From Elymus sibiricus (lineage: Eukaryota > Streptophyta > Magnoliopsida > Poales > Poaceae): a stretch of 64,000 bases of DNA. The translations under genes were made by a program, and so were the position numbers. Within the stretch, counting starts at the first letter, position 1; every line of letters begins with the position of its first letter. Below the pieces are notes generated by a model. That model ran no database searches. It worked only from the letters and a program-made list of their open reading frames with translations, and was not told the DNA's origin. The stretch covers positions 453,210,379 through 453,274,378 of the forward strand of contig CM077676.1 of the NCBI GenBank assembly GCA_039707655.1, written 5' to 3'. Positions 56,567 through 64,000 of the stretch are shown here, piece after piece.

Positions 56567-59500
56567 AATCTCCTCCACTGAATGAAATCTCGCCCCGAGA
56601 TTTAAGAGGTCGAGTAAGGGTGAAATGGTCTGGTTACGAAATTCTAACGAATTTTCTCGGTCTTGGTTGCTCTTCTCGAAGAGGTCGTTCCTTTATGTTG
56701 AAGTCTCCATCTCTATGCATCGGTGCATCGTGACGAGGTTGGCACCTTTGCTTCAAGAACGTCATCGTCCTACGATTGAGATAAGAGGGAAAACTCTAGA
56801 AGGACGCATCTCCACAAAGTTGGGCATCTGACGGTTAACTCGGGGAAAGAGACATATAGTATCTCTTGGGTTGTAACTCAGAACAATCATCAAGAGCAAT
56901 GTAAGAAGGCATAAGAAATTTTGAGCGGATAGGCAAGCATTCGATGCCTAAGAATAGAGTGTGAACGGGGTTTAGAGCAACGAGAATAAGTATTGCGCCT
57001 GATACCAGAATAGATAATCTCTAGGAAGGTGGCTCGTGAATTACATACGAAGCCAAGCACGAGGAATAATGTTGTAAACAGGGATGTACAGGAGAGTCAG
57101 GTTTCGATCCTGTGGAACTGTGGTTAGTGAGGATTAGGAGTAGGAAGGGCGGTGACATCTTGCACGGTCACGATAGCAAGGCATGTCAGAGGACAATCTG
57201 TCGGCTATGTCGGCAACAACGTCAATACCTAGAGCGGGGAACGAAGAGAACCATTTTCCTGCTCGTTGGAATGAGGCGGACCAATCGGCAAAGTTCTCGT
57301 CCATCGGTGGCTACCGAAATGTCAACAACAATAGTAACAGGGTCTTACTGACAGAGTTGTACACCGAAATGTTACATAAGCAGGGAATTATCACTGCTTA
57401 GATAAGTTAGATTACAAGAAAAGTTAAATAGACCAATGGAAAGGAAAATGTAATTATCAGATTAAACAGACCAATGGAAAGGAAAATGTGTTTATCAGAT
57501 TAAACAGGCCAATGGAAAGGAAAATGTGTTTATACCCAAGAATTAGGAGTATATCCTTTCCCAAGGACAAGCAGAGCAATGAGATCCATGACAGGATAGC
57601 CAGTAGATAACCATTTAGGTAAAGGGGCGAGGAAATTCATGACGTTACCCATACAATGGTGTTTGGACAATCGATCAAGAAACATTTGGCATTGCGCTTT
57701 CAATGTTCTTGTTGAGGTTCGGAGTACCACAGTCATGCTTCGGGGTAGCAATGATATGGTGTTTCAAGTAAGGGTTGGGTTTGGAGAACACAAGAATTAC
57801 ACAAGGACAATTTCACGAATGGCAAGGAACTCAAGGTATAATCCGAAACATGACCAAGTCTGTGTTGGAAGGAAGGCAAGGAGGTTGCCGATGACAACCC
57901 AAATCATCGAGGGGCGTGATGATGAGGTAACAGCAAGGTGATATGATCAAAAACGAAGATGTGATGAATCAGAAGATCACTGGAACCACGAATATGACAC
58001 AACTCGGAATCAATCTTGCTATTCAAGGCAAAATGATATGACGAAGAAGCTCGACGTAAACTTAGCTCATCGTCGAGAATTGTGCTCCTGGAAGAAGGAC
58101 CAGGTGGCACAATTAAAATTAGCATGATAATGACGTAGCCGATCAGACTAGGAATGACATGATGGAGTATTAAACTTCCCAGCAACAAATTACTAGAAGT
58201 GAGGGACCATAGAGTGGATTCGATTCCCTTATCGGTGTTCTGGGTCGACAAACAACTCAGAACCCGTGGAATTACTAAGGCGGTGAAAGGTATTACTTTA
58301 CCTAGAATTTATAAGATGTAGTGCAATGGCACGATATCCTCGAGATACCAGAGAGTAATACTCGAAGGTAGAACAGAATAGAAGCTGATTTGGATCGTTG
58401 ATCTGCGGAAAGCAGATAATTTAACCTTGTCAGAAGATAGACGAGGCACAGGGATGAGGTTACCAAATGAGGTCAGCATGGTCGGAACCATAGCTGCATG
58501 GAATCAAATGTAAGGATACCAGAAGAATTATACAAATGAATAAATTTTTTGCAAGAAGCTTCCGTGACGGTCTACATCATTTCCATGGGCATGAACACAA
58601 AGTTCAAGGTCGACTCCCACTTCTTCAACGCATAACCTTTCATTCACTTCTCATTTACGAAGGAGTTATGGTGTTGAAAATTCACCTGGCGAAATACCAG
58701 AAGAGTATGTACTGTGAAAACTGTCGGGCTCACACGGATTGCAGATAACACAGATACAACCCATCAGGGCATTTCAAGTACCTATATAACACACGGTAGA
58801 ACAAAGGATACAAGCTTGAAAGCAAGAGTACAGATAACAAAATAGAGGATACAATTCGCCAAAGGCCTTTGTATCAGGGGAAGAACTCATAAGGTTTTTG
58901 AATATGAAGGACGTTGTCGGATAATAGTCCAACAAAGGATCTGGCGGTCCACAAAGGAACTGATGTGAGTATCGGTACTCAACCAGAAGAAGAAATAAGG
59001 CAATTGCATCAGATCATAGAATCATCTGAATAATTGGAAGCTTAATTGCAAAGGAATTATTATTTCCAAATCGGGGGATCAGAAGCGGACGCTTCGATCA
59101 AGGACGGATAAGTTGAATAGACTTGGGGGCACAATCGGTTGCAAATTAATTGGCCGAGAACCAGCTCTTGTTCAAAATGACGTCTGAGCCAAAAGGACGA
59201 ATTCTGGATTGGATTGATGATTGCGAGCATTCGCAACATATTGAATCAAGGGACTCAAAATGATAGTGACAAAGGATGCAAATAAGATTACTAGACATAT
59301 GGAATTAACCATAATGCAAGCAGGCAAGACTTTCCAGAGCAATAGGTTGCAGAGGATTCTTGGAAGATCAGATAGTATTCCAAAGTATTTTGGAAAACAC
59401 GTGAACAACTGTTGATGAACGGATCCTCCGTAAGTGTGAGGAATTATTCGTAGGTGTATTCATGCGGAAAGGAACTGCAATGCAGTAGGCACAATGGTTT

Positions 59501-59952
59501 CTCGGAATATAGAAAATGTTTCGGGGTATCCTGTAGTAACAAGAGCAACTGGGGACGAATGTATGAACGACAAGTGTAAGTAGTCATCCAGAAGGATTTA
59601 TCGGTGGTAGAGAATTGCAAACGGTGGGCACATGGGTCTCGGGAAACATCGAAGAGTATCTTCAAGGCCTCCTGGTGAATCAAGTGATCATCGGGAATGA
59701 GGGGCTCTCCGGGAGGAAGTGGTTATGAGAACCTAAAGTTAGAGTTAGTAAAATCTTAAACCCAAAATAGAAGAGGGATCAGAACCCAGAGTAAAGATGC
59801 GGAATAAAAGATCCTAATTCCATCCATTTGCGATGTGGGCCCGTAAGCCACACAACACTGTTAGTAAAAATAGTTTTTCAATGACTAGACTCAACTTCAA
59901 CCAAGGAATTGGAATGGGGGCTTCCAATAGGCAGTCAGCTCTGATACCAGCT
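56567..59952 (-). other. Internal region of the non-autonomous LTR element
   Basis: About 3.4 kb contains no recognised gag, protease, reverse transcriptase or integrase motif on the minus strand, and only short open frames. Near 57435-57535, three tandem copies of a ~47-bp unit contain CCAATGGAAAGGAAAATGT. The primer-binding site lies at about 59938-59950 and the polypurine tract next to 56566. Confidence 0.6.
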
Positions 59953-62900
59953 TGTGACGCCCCCGACTCGACCGTGCACTAATCACACACGCAAACATGC
60001 ACGATCAAGATCAGAGACTCACGAAAAGATATCACAACACAACTCTAAACACAAATTTAAACATAAATCATCATATTACAAGCCAGGGGTCACGAGGACC
60101 CGAATACATAAGTCAGCGGAAGCAAATAATATCTGGGTACAGACATAGTTAATCAAGTTTGCCTTAAGAAGGCAAGCATAACAGCGACAAACTGATCGAA
60201 AGGCAAGGCCTACTGTCTGGAGCCTCCGAACTACTCCTGGTCATCGGCCTCCTCGTAGTAGCAGCCTCCTGGGGTGAACTCTGGCTCCTGGGCTCCGTCA
60301 TCTAATCGCAGCAACCTAGTAGGGGAAAAAGGTAGCAAAGCAACTGTGAGTACACATCCAAAGTACTCGCAAGACTTACATCAGATCTATACTAAATATG
60401 CATCGGTATCAAAGGAATGGGGCTATATCTTTGGACTGAACTGCAGAAATGCCAGAGTAGAGGGGAAAAGCCTAGCCTATCAAAGACTAGCATCTTGAAG
60501 CAATCTTGCAGCATTAGAAGAGTGTAGAACAGAAGATCATATAGTAACAAGTATATTTAGCAATGCCCTGGGATCCTCCCTCGGCTACCCTGCGAGAAAG
60601 CGATCCCGAGAGCAGTATAACAATTAAGTGACAATTTAGTATCCAGTTCTTGTTGTAGTGGATCAGGATACATCTCGGAGCGTCCTGTTACCATGGACAC
60701 TGCTATTCGAATAGATTACTTCCCTGCATGGGTGCACTACTGTTACCCAATACGCTCGATTACCTTCGGCCGGACACACTTGCTGGGTAATGCCCGGCCT
60801 CGGATAAACGACACGGCATAGTCCTACCTAGGCTCTCTAGAGAGGTCAGCACACCGGTCTACATCCTAGGCACAAAGGGGTCATGGACCTATCACCCTAA
60901 GCACTCCTGCACGTTACAAGCGCGGCCGGGACCAAGCCAAACCTCTGTATACACAAGCAGGCATAACCAGCTCACCCGGGCGCGCGCCGCTCAACTGTGA
61001 CGTCTAACAGAGCTTTCGGGAGAATGTACGACGCAGAGGGCCCCATAAACCATTATCCCACGTAGTGGTAGTGCGTATAGGCCAGTGGACAACTCAGATC
61101 CAACACCCAATCCGTTAATCATGTTTAGTAGCTCGCGGAGACGAACAGGGCTCCTGCCGCTCCGATTTGGTAACACACGGACCACGACCAGGGACCAGGC
61201 CCACCTCTCTCCTAGGTGGTCTCCGCCTGCCCTATCGCTCCGCCACAGTATGGCTCGCGGGTACCCTTGGGGCCGACCCGTCTTGTTTCATTATCTCGCG
61301 GGCACTCTTAAAGCTGGCCCGACTTTGACAGTTTAATAAGTATTGCAATAATGTAAACATATCCATGATCATCACCAAGAGTGATCACGGCCCGATATCC
61401 AGCATGGCAACAGACAAGGGTGAAGGGCCACAGATGGATCAACAACATAGCTAACTAAGCATCATAGGACAACAGGAAATGTATCAATAGTAGGCGACAA
61501 AATCAGGCTATGCATCAGATAGGGAACTACCGGAACAGTAACAGTAGCAAAATCTAATGCAAGCATAAGAGGGGAAGGAGTAGGCGATATCTGGATGATC
61601 AAGGGGGTTTGCTTGCCTGGAAGCTCTGCTGAAGGGATCTGGTCGTTGGGGGCGTAGTCGTACTCAGCGGTGTCGTCGACAGTCTCGGGGTCTATCGGGA
61701 GAGAAGGAGGGGGAAGAAACAATAAATACACGGCAACAAATGCAGCACATATGCATGACATGGCAGTAGGAGGTTGATTATGTGTTATAGTGCATCGCTA
61801 AGTATTTTGGACGGAGCGGGAAAATATCCAGGAATATTTTCCCGGCTCCGGACAGTTATCGGTATATGGATCCGGAGGGGAAGGTTCCATGTTGATCATG
61901 TTAGAGGGGTGTTGCAGGTATGTGGGTGGCATATTCGGATTTGTCATATTTTTCTGATCATTTTTCATATACAAATTATTTTCATCCGAGCAACGGTTTA
62001 CTTTCTATTAATTTCCAAAGTTTTATTGATTTTCTGTAATTTTCTTTAATTACTAAATTCGACAGAAAAAGGAATATGACGTCATCATTGCATCAGCGGT
62101 CAACTGACCAGCTGACCAGTCAACGGGGCCCACGGGGACCCACTGGCAGTGACTGGGCGTTGCCCAGTCAGCAGTTGACTGGGCCAACTGGGCCCGTGGG
62201 GCCTGCTGGCAGCGACACACGGGAGGCCACGTGGCTGGCCACGTCAGCGCCGGCGACCGGAGAAACGCCGGCGACCATATTTTGCGGCAGCGCGCATGGA
62301 AGGGGCTCTGGTTTCGGCTACGGTGGTCCGTTTGACGCACAGTTGGCGGCATTCGAACGAGCGGACGATGCCGCATCCATTCGTGGCGGTGGCGCGGCCG
62401 GAGACGGTCTGCAGTGACGACGGCGAGCTAACGAGCGGCGCCGGAGTTCTGGTGGTGCTCGGATCCATTGAAAGAGGGCACGGGGGAGAACTTGCGTGGG
62501 TGTGATGGGCTCCTGGGAACCCCAAGAGCACGTTAGCGGGCACGAATGCGGGCTGCGGTGGCAGTGGCCACGCTAGCGACATGGACGGCGGCAGTGAGCT
62601 CGGGCGGGACAGCAACGGTGACTACGAGCACGGAGAAGAGAAGGGGAGCGAGGGGTTCAACGCGGGTGCTCACAGCATTGCAGGGAAGGCTCGGGGAGGC
62701 CGGGGGCGGTCGGAGACGACCGGATCGAAGGCGGCGAACTCGGGGATCTGAGGTTGAAGAAGAGGTCACCGGCATCGATTTGGTGCAGCTCCGGTCGTAC
62801 GTGTGCGCGGGATGGACGAAGACGAGGACAGGGAGGCTGCCAGACACCTTGGAATGGTGAGAGGAGGTCTATGGCCGCATGGTCTACGAAGGTCCGGCCA

Positions 62901-63622
62901 TGGCAGCGTCGGGCGTGTGCATTTTGGAGGAGAGTGACGAGGGGAAAAGTGGAAAGGGACTTAGGGTTTCTCTAGCGTCTCGGGCTGGTCCTTATCTAGC
63001 GCGGGGCACCGCCGGATGGTCGACAGCGGCACATTTGGGGCGTGGACGGCTGCGCGTGCGTTCGGCCAGCGCCACGGCTGGCCCGGGCGAGAGGTTAGGG
63101 AAAGGCCAGCCGTAGTGGGCTGGGCCTCCCTGTTGCCACTTAAGGCCCGTCGGCACAGTAGGTTAGGTCCCTTTTTTCCTTTTTCTTTTTCTGGCATTTC
63201 TTTCTCTCCTGTTTGCAATTTCTTTTTTGCTCCTAAACACTTTTGTAAAATATGCATTTGGCCAAATCAAATACTAGGCAATATCTAGCACTGCCACAAA
63301 AGGTTTGAGAGTTAATTGAATTCATTTTATTTTTGCTTAAATGCAAATGGATTAAATGGGCTGTTTTTGTTACAGTTTTTGGGTGCTAGCTCTCAAATGA
63401 GCAAACAAGTGACATTGTTTTAAGTAACCATAATTACATATGGATCATTTCCTAAATCATGTACTATTTTTCATACAAGTTTGTAACTTTTCAAATTTCA
63501 CTTGTTATTTGAATTTTGAATTGGAGTTGAATTATTTCTTAATTGCATTTCTTAGGATATAATGATGATGACTTGGCATCATTACCATGTGGTCACTGTG
63601 GCTAACCACTTGGGGTGTTACA
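59953..63622 (-). repeat. 5' LTR of the array (3670 bp)
   Basis: It begins TGTGACGCCCCC at 59953 and ends GGGGTGTTACA at 63622. It is followed on its minus-strand 3' side by the primer-binding site. It is nearly identical to the inner LTR and the same family as the solo LTR at 40932-44414. The right flank tgacc (63623-63627) would be the target duplication, but the left partner is lost. Confidence 0.88.
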
Positions 63623-63740
63623 TGACCACCATAGTGAGGAGCTGAATCCCAAAACTCATCACGCATCTACCTGAGATGGGCAATTGTGATTGGCTGGGGG
63701 TGCTTCCAGGGCTTAGGCTTCCTGACTTTCTTCGTAGCTT
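63623..63740 (-). pseudogene. Exon of a ubiquitin domain-containing (UBTD-like) protein, cut by the LTR
   Basis: After an acceptor (CATTGTGCAG) the minus strand reads ATKKVRKPKPWKHPQPITIA then HLR, stop, MRDEFWDSAPHYGG. The KPWKHPQPIT and MRDEFWDxAPHYGG motifs match the N-terminal domain of plant ubiquitin domain-containing proteins (UBTD1/2-like, DUF2407-type). The TAG where Gln or Lys is usual, and the LTR insertion directly after HYGG, make it non-functional. The sequence beyond 63742 looks like its intron and runs to the window end. Confidence 0.7.
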
Positions 63741-64000
63741 CTGCACAATGCAAAAATAGGCCACAATGTATTGAGATAACCAGTGAAGCCTGAACAAGTC
63801 TTCATAGTTGGACGATATTATAGTAAATTCAGAGCAAGACAAAAGACAAGTCTCCCCCACATATGTTAATCTCACCCCCAAGAAAGTAATGAATGTTAAA
63901 ACTATGTCTTGTTGACTGCTATGCTAACTAATTAGTTCCATTTAGAACAAATCATACAGAAATCAAAATTATGCATCATGTAGCAAAGCATTAGTTGTGC
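63741..64000. other. Probable intron or flank of the UBTD-like gene
   Basis: AT-rich sequence upstream (minus strand) of the UBTD-like exon. No further exon is recognised before the window ends. Confidence 0.35.

Larger units (their letters stand above)
50765..63622 (-). mobile_element. Non-autonomous LTR retrotransposon in an internal-LTR-internal-LTR array
   Basis: Reading on the minus strand from 63622: a 5' LTR (63622-59953), an internal region (59952-56567), a second LTR (56566-51209, enlarged by an insertion), and a second copy of the internal start (51208-50765), cut off at the left. Both LTR 3' ends are followed by a Met-tRNA primer-binding site, TGGTATCAGAGC or its variant TGGTATCCGAGC. 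The internal region is about 3.4 kb with no recognised gag or pol, so the element would have depended on partner proteins. The polypurine tract AGTGGAGGAGATT precedes 56566. Confidence 0.75.

Overview
The window looks like a large, repeat-dense grass genome, most likely wheat or another Triticeae. The evidence is several long LTR retrotransposons, a Thalos-like Stowaway MITE, hAT MITEs with perfect 8-bp target duplications, a Mutator-like element carrying an Ulp1 protease gene, and plant host-gene fragments. No complete, intact host gene is visible. Almost all of the 64 kb is transposon or transposon-interrupted sequence.

Layout. 1-2857: 5' end of a minus-oriented Copia element (LTR 604-2857). 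2858-5097: duplicated intergenic block, GC-rich low-complexity sequence and one terminus of a CACTA element ending at 5097. About 5100-16310: a Mutator-like element with two convergent genes, a plus-strand Ulp1-type cysteine protease (5331-12270) and a minus-strand FAR1/MULE transposase (15070-12492). The Ulp1 gene has an intron filled by about 31 copies of a 70-bp minisatellite, and the transposase contains a roughly 200-bp internal inversion. 16872-18412: a TIR element and two small hAT MITEs. 18747-21864: solo LTR. 22004-25950: tandem-repeat block, minus-strand Gypsy LTR and a decayed minus-strand Copia pol. 26759-27242: MULE MITE.

28276-40168 is the most informative locus: an R2R3-MYB gene of the MYB44/70/73/77 type (subgroup 22), split by nested insertions. 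A 1.17-kb hAT element sits inside R2. A LINE sits in the R2-R3 linker. A young Copia element (LTRs differ at 7 of 435 sites by my reading) sits in the LINE, and another hAT element sits in a Copia LTR. The MYB gene also lost its start codon and has one nonsense codon, but its frame is otherwise intact. A convergent gene, the C-terminal exon of an F-box/FBD-like protein on the minus strand (44640-40789), is split by a 3.5-kb solo LTR with a perfect 5-bp duplication.

44802-45908: hAT-like element. 47263-48160: MULE-like TIR element. 48320-about 50760: Helitron-like 3' end with captured exons, including a GDSL esterase exon. 50765-63622: a non-autonomous LTR element in an internal-LTR-internal-LTR arrangement, the inner LTR itself carrying a 1.8-kb insertion. 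It breaks an exon of a ubiquitin-domain-containing (UBTD-like) protein at 63623-63740.

There is no operon-like cooperation. The functional pairs are the transposase and Ulp1 genes of the MULE, and the gag-pol parts of the Copia. Function assignments rest on motifs recognised by eye; no database search was run.
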